Assembly (NCBI RefSeq): GCF_000832305.1
Contig: NZ_CP010536.1
Span: forward strand, 1,116,001-1,180,000
Origin: Cupriavidus basilensis
GTDB taxonomy: Bacteria; Pseudomonadota; Gammaproteobacteria; Burkholderiales; Burkholderiaceae
Direction of reading: 5' to 3'
DNA length: 64,000 bases
Position numbers and translations under genes: made by a program. The notes below the pieces were generated by a model, which ran no database searches, was not told the DNA's origin, and saw nothing but the letters and a program-made list of their open reading frames with translations. Below, one piece after another: positions 1 through 11,573 of the stretch; positions within the stretch are counted from its first letter, which is position 1, and each line of letters starts with the position of its first letter.

Positions 1-78
1 GCCTAGCGCAAACACCATCAGGAGCTTGCGCGGAAAAAGGCGATACCTCGCCGCGCCAGGAACTGGATAAGCATCCAT
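1..78 (-). CDS. N-terminus of a gene running off the left edge
   Basis: An ATG at 78 opens a reading frame of 26 codons that continues past base 1 with no stop. It is preceded by AAGGAAG seven bases upstream, a good ribosome binding site. The visible residues start MDAYPVPGAARYRLFPRK and then turn hydrophobic (LLMVFALG), as in a signal anchor or signal peptide with a basic N-region. The product cannot be identified from so little. A second ATG at 74 in another frame closes after 19 codons and is less likely. Confidence 0.5.
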   Translation of the reverse strand, partial: MDAYPVPGAARYRLFPRKLLMVFALG

Positions 79-573
79 GGCCGCTTCCTTGTCGATTGTC
101 TTGGCTGGGAGCTGGCTGGACGCGACGCGAATCGGCGTGCGGGCGCAGCCATCCTGCGCGAGTCCGGCGTGGCGCCGGCGGCCCTAGGTGGCGGCGATGT
201 GCATGATGTTCCCCGGTTGCGTGGCAAGTGCGAACGCGTACCGCGTGCTGCGCGGCCGCTTCGTCATCGGTCCCGGCAGCCAATTGGAGCGGCGGGCCGG
301 TCTTGTATTTGTCGTGTTACCAGTCTGGTGCTTCGGCGCGGCGGATTCAATCAATCGAATGCCGTAAGCCTATGGAGGGGATTGGAGGGCAAGCGGATGT
401 CAACGTCCCGCTAAAACGGGACGTTCCGCGAGCTTGCGCCGGCAAGGCAGGAGGAGGGGTGATATGCCGCTGGCGGCTGCCAGGCGGCAGCGCCAGGGCA
501 TGGCGCAGTCAGTCAAACATGCGTTTGACGATGCGGGCAGGCGAGTGCCGCGGCAGTGGCCGCGGCGCTTGGG
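79..573. other. Gene-poor 495-bp stretch with one perfect hairpin
   Basis: No frame here has convincing coding character. The only clear structure is a perfect inverted repeat at 402-425 (AACGTCCCG, six-base loop CTAAAA, CGGGACGTT). It has no T-tract on either side, so it may be a weak terminator of the minus-strand gene ending at 574 or an operator for the edge gene starting at 78. Confidence 0.4.
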
Positions 574-1443
574 TCATACGGCAGACGCGCTGGCGGAACC
601 AGCCTGGCTGTGCGTCATCGCGCGCCAGGCCAGGTGCGCGGTGCCGGCGGGCGGCTCCGCGCGCATGGCTTGCGCGCGCACGTCCGGAAAATCCGATGCG
701 TCGAGCCAGACCGACAGGAAGGCGCCCATCGCATCGAGCAGCGTGTCCGAGTTGATGCCGGTCGGCCCGCCCACCTTCGGGCAGATGACCAGGTGGGTGC
801 CCTCGTGCGAGTACACGCGCAGCGTCTTGACCAGGTCCGCCGGCTGCAGGTGATGCTCCGAGCAGGGCACGCCCTGGAAGCCGAACGCCAGCAGGAACTC
901 CTCTTCTTCGGCCTGCCCTGTGCAGAGAATCACCTTGGGACGCATGCGCCGGCGCTGCTCCGCGATAAAGCGGAAGCGCCCACCCTGGCGGCAGAATTCC
1001 ACATAGCGCCAGTTCGGGCTGAGGCACGGGTTGCGGCGAAAGGTCTCGATCTGCGACAGGTCCATCTGCTGCGGCTTGGGCAGAGGGTAGAGATTGATCT
1101 TGAACTCCCAGCCGAGCGGCGCGTAGAGGTACTGGTCGAAGTAGCCGCGCCAGTCCAGCCCCGGCATGGTTTCACGCAGCGTTGCCGTGCGCGTCGCGGC
1201 CATGATGCGGGCGAGGCGCTGGTGCGTTTGCCAGCGCGGCATGTCATGCCGGTGGCGCTCGCGAAATGCGCTGTCCCAGGCGGGCGGCTCATGCACGGGC
1301 GCCAGCGAGGCACCCGGCGAAGACGCAAGCAGGTGCGGCTCCTTATCGCATATCCAGACAGCCGCGCCGATGTTTCCCCCCTCCATGCCGGCGTACGAAG
1401 AGAAATACGCGTCCAACTCCTCGCTGCTGAAAACTGATGTCAT
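574..1443 (-). CDS. Uncharacterised 289-aa protein, possibly uracil-DNA-glycosylase-like fold
   Basis: A single open frame of 289 codons. The start at 1443 is preferred because GAGAG lies three bases upstream; an in-frame ATG at 1455 and one further upstream also exist. The N-terminal third contains EGGNIGAAVWIC, which recalls the G-N-x-x-A-x-x-W-x-C strand seen in some uracil-DNA-glycosylase-like proteins, and a later INLYPLPKP segment would fit that family loosely. No catalytic residues can be assigned and there is no signal peptide or membrane segment. It stands alone: the upstream ABC-F gene is about 317 bases away. Function unknown; the fold suggestion is weak inference. Confidence 0.6.
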   Translation of the reverse strand: MTSVFSSEELDAYFSSYAGMEGGNIGAAVWICDKEPHLLASSPGASLAPVHEPPAWDSAFRERHRHDMPRWQTHQRLARIMAATRTATLRETMPGLDWRGYFDQYLYAPLGWEFKINLYPLPKPQQMDLSQIETFRRNPCLSPNWRYVEFCRQGGRFRFIAEQRRRMRPKVILCTGQAEEEEFLLAFGFQGVPCSEHHLQPADLVKTLRVYSHEGTHLVICPKVGGPTGINSDTLLDAMGAFLSVWLDASDFPDVRAQAMRAEPPAGTAHLAWRAMTHSQAGSASASAV

Positions 1444-1664
1444 TTGCTCTCTCATTCGTCGTGGCCCGTCGCGCGTGAATGACAAGGACTAGCGCAATCG
1501 CCGTGCCATCTGGCTGATGGCACTTGCCGACGCGGCGTGGCGGCGGCGCGAGGCCGATGCGATCAGGCTGGAAGCCGCGCCAGATAAGGGATTGCGGGCG
1601 ACTTGCCTGGAGCTGGGAAGGGGGTGGGTACCGCGCGCCGCCGCGCAGGGGATGGCGCGGCGGT

Positions 1665-1682
1665 GTTACGCGTTACGTAACG
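1665..1682. promoter_or_regulatory. Palindrome CGTTACGTAACG with an extra half-site
   Basis: A perfect 12-bp palindrome at 1671-1682 is preceded by another copy of its half-site, giving GTTACG at 1665, GTTACG at 1672 and CGTAAC at 1676. It lies in the 317-bp gap between the ABC-F stop and the start of the 574-1443 gene, which otherwise holds nothing I recognise. Repeated half-sites of this kind are typical of a dimeric regulator binding site; the protein is unknown. Confidence 0.35.
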
Positions 1683-1760
1683 TGGGCGGTGTGGGGGAAC
1701 GCGGAGGGTATCTAGCCTGCTGCACGAACTGCGGGACGGGCGCCCGCGCCAGCAGGTATC

Positions 1761-3440
<1,680 letters not shown>

Positions 3441-3686
3441 AAGGAGCCACTTCGGAGAGGATTGGCATGATAGCCGACCGGACGTGCGGGGCCGTGGCTT
3501 TTCTGTGCCGCGTGCGCCTTGCGGCGCCCACCGGCCACAAGACAAGGCAGGCCCTGGCGGGGCGCACCGGGCGTACCGGCTGCGGGGCCAGCGAACGCGA
3601 AGGCATTGGCGAGGCTCATGGCGACAGAATGGAGGGGGTGCCAATGGTGCGCGCAGCCATTGCCGTCGCCCTGCGCGGCTCTCTGC

Positions 3687-3932
3687 TTAATCGCCGAGGG
3701 CAGGGATGCTCCCCTCCTTCACCAGAATGCGAGGAGAGCCCATCTCACCGGTCTCCTCGTCCACCAGTACCTCGTAGGCCGCGACGCCGGCGAAGCTCGA
3801 GGCCATGCCGTTCGCGATACGGATAGCGCCGACTTCGCTGGACGCCTGGCGGATCTCGCCGGGCAGGAGTGTGTCGCCCTTGCCTTTGCGGTAGGGTACG
3901 ACGATGTACTTGATGGAGCGAGTATCGGGCAT
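3687..3932 (-). CDS. Small 81-aa protein with upstream LexA box
   Basis: An 81-aa, soluble, mixed alpha/beta-looking protein with no signal peptide or membrane segment; the N-terminal half is basic (YRKGKGD) and the C-terminal half acidic (VDEETGEMG). I do not recognise its family. Coding character is supported by its balanced composition compared with the Arg/Ala/Pro-rich shadow frames around it. A perfect CTGT-N8-ACAG element sits 45 bases upstream of the ATG (see 3978-3995), so it is probably induced by the SOS response. It is transcribed alone, between the ABC-F gene and tRNA-Thr. Confidence 0.6.
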   Translation of the reverse strand: MPDTRSIKYIVVPYRKGKGDTLLPGEIRQASSEVGAIRIANGMASSFAGVAAYEVLVDEETGEMGSPRILVKEGSIPALGD

Positions 3933-3977
3933 GGCGGCAATTCCGGGCGGGTGGGTGCTGGGGCATGCAGCACGTAG

Positions 3978-3995
3978 ACTGTATGGATATACAGT
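3978..3995 (-). promoter_or_regulatory. LexA (SOS) box
   Basis: The sequence ACTGTATGGATATACAGT contains CTGT-N8-ACAG with an AT-rich middle, the LexA operator form used by E. coli and by betaproteobacteria. Arms of seven bases (ACTGTAT/ATACAGT) are perfectly inverted around GGAT. The only protein gene it can serve is the 81-aa gene starting at 3932; the other neighbour is a tRNA pointing the same way and ending before it. Confidence 0.7.
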
Positions 3996-4060
3996 GTCGC
4001 CGGAGATTGCGGGATTCGCAACCGCTACTTGAGAGCGATGACGCCAAGATGACGCCAGAA

Positions 4061-4090
4061 AAGAAAAAAGCCCTTGAAGTTCAAGGGCTT
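4061..4090 (-). terminator. Intrinsic terminator of tRNA-Thr
   Basis: On the minus strand an 11-base perfect inverted repeat (AAGCCCTTGAA/TTCAAGGGCTT) is followed at once by a T-rich run (TTTTTTCTTTTC in the transcript sense). It lies 12 bases past the 3' end of the tRNA. Confidence 0.85.
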
Positions 4091-4102
4091 AGATCTAATT
4101 AA

Positions 4103-4178
4103 TGGTGCCGAAGAGAGGAATCGAACCCCCGACCTTCTCATTACGAATGAGCTGCTCTACCGACTGAGCTACTTCGGC
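4103..4178 (-). tRNA. tRNA-Thr (anticodon CGT)
   Basis: A 76-base tRNA with the terminal CCA encoded. The acceptor stem GCCGAAG pairs with CTTCGGC, the D-arm contains AGCTCAGTCGGTAGAGC, the anticodon loop reads TTCGTAA giving anticodon CGT (threonine, codon ACG), and the T-arm contains GGTTCGATTCC. It is followed by an intrinsic terminator. Confidence 0.96.
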
Positions 4179-4280
4179 CCACCATCCGTCAACAACTGGA
4201 TGAAGCCCGCAATCATAGCAGCGTTTTTTTTTGCTGTGAAGCCCCGGCGAAAGAATTCTGCCGGGAGTCCCCGTGGTTAT

Positions 4281-5729
4281 TCAGGCGGCGTCGTTGGCGG
4301 GCAGTGGCGCGGGTGCCGCGCGATGGCGGAACCGGAGCAGGTAGGCCACGCTGAGCGCCGCCAGGAAGGGGATGCCGGTGATCAGCGTCATGCGGAAGGC
4401 GTCGGTGAGCAGGGTGGTCAGCATGATGGCCAGCATCATGCCGGCGCCTAGCAGCGTGAGCAGGGGGAAGCCGCGCATGCGGAAGGCCAGCGGGCGGTTG
4501 CCGGCGGCGGCCCATTGGCGGCGGAAACGGTAGTGGGTGACGAAGATCATGAACCAGGTGAAGAGGGCGCCGAACATGGAGATGGCCATCATCAGCAGGA
4601 AGGCGTTGCCCGGGTAGAAGACGTTGAGGCCGGTGGCCAGCGCAATGCCGATGCTGGAGAGCAGCAGCGCGCGCACGGGGATGCCGCGCTTGCTGACTTC
4701 GCCGAAGCTGCGCGGCGCCTGCCCGGCGCGCGCCAGGCTGAACATGGTGCGGGTGGTGATGTAGAGCTGGCTGTTCATGGCGGACAGCGCGGCGATCAGC
4801 ACGACGAAGTTGATGATGGCGGCGGCGCCCGGCACATGGATGGCTTCCATCACCTGGACGAAGGGGCTTTTCTGCGCGCCGGCCTGGTTCCAGGGGACGA
4901 TGGCGAGCATCAGCGCGAGCGTGAGCAGATAGAACAGGCCGAGCCGGATCATGGTGGAGCGGAAGGCTTGCAGCACGGCGCGCTCGGGGTCCTGGGCTTC
5001 GCCGGCGGCGACCGCGATCATCTCGATGCTGAGGTAGCTGAAGATCGAGACGATCACGGCTACCCACATGCCCCACAAACCGTTTGGCAGGAAGCCGCCG
5101 TGCGCCGTGTAATGGTGGAAGCCGGCGCCGGCCGCGCCGCTGCCAGTGCTGCCGGGCGCGCCGAAGACGATGTAGGCGGCCACCAGGATAAAGGCGACGA
5201 TGGCGACGATCTTGACCATCGAGAACAGGTACTCGACGGCGCCGAAGATGCCTACGCCGACCAGGTTGATCAGGATCAGCGCGGCGGAGAACGAGACGAT
5301 CCAGAACCAGGCGGGCACCTGCGGGAACCAGTACCCCATGTAGAGCGCCACGGCGGTGACTTCGGTGCCGACCGCGAGCACGATGGAGGCCCAGTAGGCG
5401 TAGCGCACCAGGAAGCCGGCGAGCGGGCTGACATAGTGCTCGGCATAGGCGCCGAAGGAGCCGGAGGTGGGGTGGGCTACCGTCATCTCGGCCAGGCAAC
5501 CCATCAGCAGCAGCGTGACCAGCGCGCCGATGGCATAGCTGAGCAGCACGCCGGGGCCGGCGAAGCCGATGGCAAAGCCGCTGCCCATGAACAGGCCGGT
5601 GCCGATGGCGCCGCCAATGGCGATCATGGCGAGCTGAGCGGGTTTGAGGCTGCGGTGCAGGCCTTGCTCGCGCTGGACGATTTGCTGGAAGCCTGCGCTT
5701 GCGTGGCGTTGCCCGTTTCCTTGTTCCAT
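4281..5729 (-). CDS. Amino-acid permease, APC superfamily (AAT family)
   Basis: A 482-aa inner-membrane transporter with about twelve hydrophobic segments. TM1 carries the family signature AIGGAIGTGLFMGSG near residues 36-50, and the conserved PTSGSFGAYAEHYV and ERAVLQAFRSTM regions are present, as in GabP, ProY, AroP and related proton-coupled permeases. The start has a strong AAGGAGGAG site seven bases upstream. It is the last gene in the direction of the 3-hydroxyanthranilate operon, 104 bases after nbaD, so an uptake role for kynurenine, tryptophan or a related amino acid is a reasonable inference; the substrate cannot be read from the sequence. The gap before it is CA-rich and may influence translation. 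Confidence 0.9.
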   Translation of the reverse strand: MEQGNGQRHASAGFQQIVQREQGLHRSLKPAQLAMIAIGGAIGTGLFMGSGFAIGFAGPGVLLSYAIGALVTLLLMGCLAEMTVAHPTSGSFGAYAEHYVSPLAGFLVRYAYWASIVLAVGTEVTAVALYMGYWFPQVPAWFWIVSFSAALILINLVGVGIFGAVEYLFSMVKIVAIVAFILVAAYIVFGAPGSTGSGAAGAGFHHYTAHGGFLPNGLWGMWVAVIVSIFSYLSIEMIAVAAGEAQDPERAVLQAFRSTMIRLGLFYLLTLALMLAIVPWNQAGAQKSPFVQVMEAIHVPGAAAIINFVVLIAALSAMNSQLYITTRTMFSLARAGQAPRSFGEVSKRGIPVRALLLSSIGIALATGLNVFYPGNAFLLMMAISMFGALFTWFMIFVTHYRFRRQWAAAGNRPLAFRMRGFPLLTLLGAGMMLAIMLTTLLTDAFRMTLITGIPFLAALSVAYLLRFRHRAAPAPLPANDAA

Positions 5730-5778
5730 GTCTCCTCCTTGGTTTGCCCGCCGCCCGTGCCGTGTCGGGCATGAGCGG

Positions 5779-5833
5779 CGTCATTTGTGGCTGGTCGTTT
5801 GTTGCTTGTCGTTTGTTGATTGTTGCTTGTCGT
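5779..5833 (-). other. CA-rich leader with a 15-bp direct repeat
   Basis: In the sense of transcription this gap is built of CAA/AAC-rich words, including ACGACAAGCAACAA-type units. The 15-mer TGTTGCTTGTCGTTT (plus strand) occurs at 5800 and again at 5821. The segment should be unstructured in mRNA and lies just upstream of the permease start region. Confidence 0.4.
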
Positions 5834-7461
<1,628 letters not shown>

Positions 7462-7884
7462 TCAGCGCGGCAGCGGCTGGTAGGCCACGGCCTTGATCTC
7501 GATGAGCAGATGCGGGTGTGGCAACTGGTGCACGGCCACGGTGGTGCGGGTCGGGCCGTCGTAGTCGAAATACTCGCCGTAGACCTCGTTGTAGCCGCCG
7601 AAATCGTTCATGTTGACGAGAAAGGTGGTGATCTCCACCAGGTCGGACAGATCGCAGCCGACGCTTTGCAGGATCTCGCGGATATTGCCGATCACGGCGC
7701 GGGTCTGCTCGTGGATGTCGAGCGCGGTCACGCCCATGGCGTCGGCGCTGGCGCCGGCAAAGCTGTTGTCCGCACGGCGCGAGCTGGTGCCCGAGACGAA
7801 CAGGAAGTCGCCGGCCCGCTTCACGTGCGGGAAGCGGCCGCGCGGGGTGGCTTTGCCGGTCAGGACTTTGGAAAGCGTAGTCAT
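7462..7884 (-). CDS. nbaF: 2-aminomuconate deaminase (RidA/YjgF family)
   Basis: A 140-aa RidA-fold protein. The conserved FVSGTSSRR region, the arginine in PTRTTVAV and the IEIKAVAY end strand are all present, matching 2-aminomuconate deaminases rather than general RidA, which are nearer 128 aa. It converts 2-aminomuconate to 4-oxalocrotonate and releases ammonia. It lies between the decarboxylase nbaG and the dioxygenase nbaC, as in the Pseudomonas fluorescens KU-7 nba cluster. Confidence 0.88.
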   Translation of the reverse strand: MTTLSKVLTGKATPRGRFPHVKRAGDFLFVSGTSSRRADNSFAGASADAMGVTALDIHEQTRAVIGNIREILQSVGCDLSDLVEITTFLVNMNDFGGYNEVYGEYFDYDGPTRTTVAVHQLPHPHLLIEIKAVAYQPLPR

Positions 7885-7900
7885 GCGTGGTCTCCGGTTG

Positions 7901-8666
7901 TCAGCGTATGCTCAGTTCGACTTGCCCCAGCCCGCTCACGCGGGTGCGCACGTGGCAGCCGGGACGCAGCGGCTCGGCCGCGGTGGCCGCGCCGGCCATG
8001 ATCAGCGAGCCGGCCGGCAGCACCATGCCGGCCTGCGCCAGCAGTTGCGAGGCCTGCACCAGCGCGCGCAGCGGGTTGCCGAGGATGGCCGCGGTGGTGC
8101 CGAGTCGCGCCGCTCGGCCGTCGATCTCGAGTTGCACGCCGCGGTTGGCCAGCGCGCTGTCCGGGCGCGACCACGGCCCCACCACCAGCGCGGCGGACGA
8201 GCAGTTGTCGGCGACCACGTCGGCCAGCGAGAACTTGAAGTTGCGATAGCGCGAGTCGATGATCTCCATGGCCGGGGCCACCGCCTCGATGAAGCCGCCG
8301 GCATCGAGCAAGGTGAGCGGGCCAGCGATGTCGCGCGCTGTCAGGAAGCACACCTCGGGCTCGATGCGCGGATGGATAAAGGCATCGAGCGCGAGCGCGG
8401 CGCCTTCCTCGCACAGCATGGCATTGGTGAGCTGGCCCCAGATCAGGCTGTCCACGCCCATCTGGACCATCTTGGCGCGGCTGGTGAAGCCGAGCTTGAT
8501 ACCGATCGGTTGCTCGCCGCGCGCGTGGCGCAGCGCGATGGCGCCGGCCTGAATGGCGTAGGCGTCTTCGATGGGGCGTGGCGCCGCCCAGCGGGTCGAT
8601 GGCTTCACGCTGGCGCGCGGCGTCGTCGAGGCGGGTGGCGTATTGGATAATCTGCTCGGCAATCAT
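7901..8666 (-). pseudogene. nbaG: 4-oxalocrotonate decarboxylase, frameshifted
   Basis: The protein body (IGIKLGFTSRAKMVQMGV, PEVCFLTARDI, AMEIIDSRY) is clearly a 4-oxalocrotonate decarboxylase that makes 2-oxopent-4-enoate. The proper N-terminus begins at ATG 8666 ([15 protein letters not shown]), overlapping the nbaI stop as ATGA, but it is in a different frame. Reading three instead of four bases in the G-run at 8573-8576 (C-run on the coding strand) joins the two parts smoothly as AIDPLGGATPIEDAYAIQ, giving a normal protein of about 254 aa. Either the gene carries a one-base insertion or the assembly has a homopolymer error. Without the repair only a TTG-started, N-terminally wrong product is possible. 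Family identity is sure; functional status is not. Confidence 0.85.
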
Positions 8667-9772
8667 GCGGCACTCGCGATCGGGTTGTTGGTGGGCTTGC
8701 CGGTGGGATTGGTGGCCGGATTGGCGGTGGGATCGCGCTGGCGCAACAGGTCCAGCGCCACGTCCACGATCATGTCCTCCTGTCCGCCGACCATGCGGCG
8801 GCGTCCGAGCTCGACCAGGATGTCGACGGTGGCGATGCCGTAGCGCGCGCTGGCAGCCTCGGCGTGGCGCAGGAAGCTGGAGTACACACCGGCGTAGCCA
8901 AGCGCCAGCGTTTCGCGGTCGACGCGCACGGGGCGGTCCTGCAGCGGCCGAACCAGATCGTCGGCGGCGTCCATCAGCGCGTGGAGGTCGGTGCCGTGCG
9001 CAATGCCCGCGCGGTCGATCGCCGCGATAAAGACCTCCAGCGGCGCGTTGCCCGCGCCCGCGCCCATGCCGGCGAGCGAGGCATCCACGCGGTCGCAGCC
9101 GTGCTCCAGCGCCACCATGGAATTGGCCACGCCAAGCGACAGGTTGTGGTGGGCATGCATGCCGGTTTCGGTGGCAGGATCCAGCACTTGCTTGAACGCA
9201 TCGAAGCGCTCGGCCACGTCGCGCATCGACAGCGCGCCGCCGGAGTCCACCACGTACACGCACTGCGCGCCGTAGGATTCCATCAGCCTGGCCTGCTGCG
9301 CCAGCGCCGCCGGCGTGGTCATGTGCGACATCATCAGGAAGCCCACGGTATCCATGCCGAGCTTGCGCGCGTACTCGATATGCTGGCGCGAGATGTCGGC
9401 TTCGGTGCAGTGGGTGGCGACGCGCACGGTGCGCGCGCCGGCGTCGTAGGCGGCGCGCAGGTCGTGGATGGTGCCGATGCCGGGCAGCAGCAGCGTGGCC
9501 ACGCGTGCGTGCTTGAGCTGCGCTGCCACCGCGGCGATCCATTCGAGATCGGTGTGCGCGCCAAAGCCGTAGTTGAAGCTCGAGCCATTGAGGCCGTCGC
9601 CGTGGGCCACCTCGATGCTGTCCACGCGTGCCGCGTCCAGCGCCCGGGCGATGGCCACGGCTTGCGGCAGGCTGTATTGATGGCGAATGGCGTGCATGCC
9701 GTCGCGCAGCGTCACGTCCGACACATGGACTTTCTTCATGGTCTTGCCTGCGGGATGTTGTGCTGCCGTCAT
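8663..9772 (-). CDS. nbaI: 4-hydroxy-2-oxovalerate aldolase
   Basis: A 369-aa class II aldolase of the HMGL/DRE-TIM family that splits 4-hydroxy-2-oxovalerate into pyruvate and acetaldehyde. The motif [17 protein letters not shown] is at the N-terminus, [15 protein letters not shown] carries the metal-binding histidines, and the C-terminal communication domain ends in [15 protein letters not shown]. The start at 9772 overlaps the stop of nbaJ (ATGA); an inner Met at MKKVHVSD is an alternative. The last 23 or so residues form an unusual Asn-Pro-Thr-rich tail not typical of the family. It works with NbaJ, with which such aldolases form a channelling complex. Confidence 0.95.
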   Translation of the reverse strand: MTAAQHPAGKTMKKVHVSDVTLRDGMHAIRHQYSLPQAVAIARALDAARVDSIEVAHGDGLNGSSFNYGFGAHTDLEWIAAVAAQLKHARVATLLLPGIGTIHDLRAAYDAGARTVRVATHCTEADISRQHIEYARKLGMDTVGFLMMSHMTTPAALAQQARLMESYGAQCVYVVDSGGALSMRDVAERFDAFKQVLDPATETGMHAHHNLSLGVANSMVALEHGCDRVDASLAGMGAGAGNAPLEVFIAAIDRAGIAHGTDLHALMDAADDLVRPLQDRPVRVDRETLALGYAGVYSSFLRHAEAASARYGIATVDILVELGRRRMVGGQEDMIVDVALDLLRQRDPTANPATNPTGKPTNNPIASAA

Positions 9773-10740
9773 TGCGTTGCTCCTTGCGCACGCGCCAGCT
9801 TGTGCCTGGCCACGCGCTCGGCGGCGGCCAGCGCGGCGGACGTCATGATGTCGAGATTGCCGGCGTAGGCTGGCAGGTAGTGCGCGGCGCCTTCCACCTC
9901 CAGGAACACCGAGACCTTGAGGCCGGCAAGGCGGCCGATGCCCGGCAGTGTGAGCGGGCACGCCGGGTCGATGCGCTCGAACTGGACGTGCTGCTTGAGC
10001 CGGTAGCCGGGCACATAGGCGGCAACCTGCGCCACCATGCGCTCGACCGAGGCGCGGATGGCGTCCTGGCCGGCATCGGCCGCGGTCAGGCAGAACACCG
10101 TGTCGCGCATCAGCAGCGGCGGCTCCGCCGGGTTCAGCACGATGATGGCCTTGCCGTGCGCGGCGCCGCCCACTTGCACGATTGCGTTGGAGGTGGTCTC
10201 GGTGAACTCGTCGATATTGGCGCGCGTGCCCGGGCCGGCCGAGCGGCTGGCGATGGACGCGACGATTTCGGCGTAGCTCACCGGCGCGACTTGCGACACG
10301 GCACGCACGATGGGAATCGTCGCTTGTCCGCCGCAGGTGACCATATTGAGGTTGGGCGCATCGAGGTGGGCGTCCAGGTTGACCACCGGCACCACATAGG
10401 GGCCGATCGCCGCCGGGGTGAGGTCGATCACCTGGATGCCGTGCTTTTGCAGCACCGCGTTGTGATGCATGTGGGCGCCGGCCGAGGTGGCATCGAAGGC
10501 CACGCGGATGTCCGCGAAGCCGGGCATGCCAAGCAGCCCCTCGATGCCTTCATGCGTGGTGGGCACGCCGAGGCGCTGCGCGCGGGCGAGGCCGTCGGAG
10601 GCGGCGTCGATGCCGACCATGGCACCAACTTCCAGGTGCTGGCCGTGGCGCAGGATCTTGATCATCAGGTCGGTGCCGATATTGCCGGAGCCGATGATGG
10701 CCGCGCGCAGGCGCGTCCGGGATGGCTTGCTCATGCTCAT
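9769..10740 (-). CDS. nbaJ: Acetaldehyde dehydrogenase (acylating)
   Basis: A 323-aa NAD- and CoA-dependent dehydrogenase that turns the acetaldehyde released by NbaI into acetyl-CoA. The Rossmann motif is [14 protein letters not shown], the catalytic cysteine is in [12 protein letters not shown], and the C-terminal region of the DmpF/MhpF family is intact. It is joined by ATGA overlaps to nbaH upstream and nbaI downstream, so translation of H, J and I is coupled. The frame remains open far upstream, but [17 protein letters not shown] at 10740 is the family-like start. Confidence 0.96.
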   Translation of the reverse strand: MSMSKPSRTRLRAAIIGSGNIGTDLMIKILRHGQHLEVGAMVGIDAASDGLARAQRLGVPTTHEGIEGLLGMPGFADIRVAFDATSAGAHMHHNAVLQKHGIQVIDLTPAAIGPYVVPVVNLDAHLDAPNLNMVTCGGQATIPIVRAVSQVAPVSYAEIVASIASRSAGPGTRANIDEFTETTSNAIVQVGGAAHGKAIIVLNPAEPPLLMRDTVFCLTAADAGQDAIRASVERMVAQVAAYVPGYRLKQHVQFERIDPACPLTLPGIGRLAGLKVSVFLEVEGAAHYLPAYAGNLDIMTSAALAAAERVARHKLARAQGATQ

Positions 10741-11570
10741 GCGGATGGCTCCTTGTTGGCCGGGGCGAAGCGCGTCGACAGGCGTCCCAGTCCTTCGATC
10801 TCCAGGTCGAAGACGTCGCCGGCGGCAACCGGCACCATCGGGCCCAGCGCGCCGGTCATGACGATGTCGCCGGCTTGCAGCGGACGGCCCACGCGCACCA
10901 TGGTGTCGGCCAGCCACAATGCGGCGTGCAACGGATTGCCCAGGCAGGCGGCGCCGGCGCCGAGCGAGACCTGTTCGCCGCGGCGCTCCATCGCCATGCC
11001 GCAGCCGATGAGGTCCAGGTCCGCCAGCTTGACGGGGCGCGAGCCGAGCGCGAACAGGCCGCTGGATGCGTTGTCGGCAATCGTGTCGTTCAGGCGGATA
11101 TCCCAGTTGGCCACGCGGCTGCCGACGATCTCCGCGGCGGGCAAGGCGTAGGCGGTGGCGCGGATCAGGTCGGCGATGGTGTGACGCTCGTGCGCAAGCG
11201 GATGCGCCAGCACCAGCGCGATCTCGGCTTCGATCCTGGGCTGCAGCACGCGGCGCAGGTCGATCTCCTCGCCCTCGGCCACGGCCATGTCGGCGAACAG
11301 CATGCCGAAATCCGGCTCTCCCACGCCCAGCTGCTGTTGCACGGCGCGCGAGGTCAGGCCGATTTTGCGGCCCACCAGGCGGCGGCCTGCGGCGAGCCAG
11401 CGCTGCGTGTTGATCTCCTGCACCTGATAAGCGGCCCGGGGATCGGTTTCGCCGATCAGTGTGCGCACCGGCAGGCACGGCGCATGCCCGGCATGCGCCT
11501 GCCACAGCAGGTCGGCGGCGGCGCGGATGGCGGCGTCGGCGTTGGATGGTTGTTGGATCTCGTTCGTCAT
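10737..11570 (-). CDS. nbaH: 2-oxopent-4-enoate hydratase
   Basis: A 277-aa hydratase of the FAH-like fold that adds water to 2-oxopent-4-enoate to give 4-hydroxy-2-oxovalerate. Family motifs include [29 protein letters not shown] and [13 protein letters not shown]. It is a paralogue of NbaG and follows nbaE by three bases. The remaining C-terminal core ends in [14 protein letters not shown] as usual. Distinguishing hydratase from decarboxylase is based on [15 protein letters not shown] here against KLGFTSRAKMVQMGV in NbaG, and on gene order. Confidence 0.92.
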   Translation of the reverse strand: MTNEIQQPSNADAAIRAAADLLWQAHAGHAPCLPVRTLIGETDPRAAYQVQEINTQRWLAAGRRLVGRKIGLTSRAVQQQLGVGEPDFGMLFADMAVAEGEEIDLRRVLQPRIEAEIALVLAHPLAHERHTIADLIRATAYALPAAEIVGSRVANWDIRLNDTIADNASSGLFALGSRPVKLADLDLIGCGMAMERRGEQVSLGAGAACLGNPLHAALWLADTMVRVGRPLQAGDIVMTGALGPMVPVAAGDVFDLEIEGLGRLSTRFAPANKEPSA

Positions 11571-11573
11571 GGC

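Noticed and set aside
18..227. 69-codon minus-strand frame at the left edge
   Set aside because: Ser/Arg/Pro-rich with no ribosome site; the overlapping ATG at 78 has a good site and a signal-like N-terminus.
3441..3644. N-terminal extension of the ABC-F protein
   Set aside because: The extra 68 residues are Pro/Arg/Ser-rich and unlike the family; MISVRNVTLRRG is the normal N-terminus.
4515..5774. Plus-strand open frame opposite the permease
   Set aside because: His/Gln/Asp/Gly-rich composition typical of antisense frames; the minus strand encodes a clear permease.
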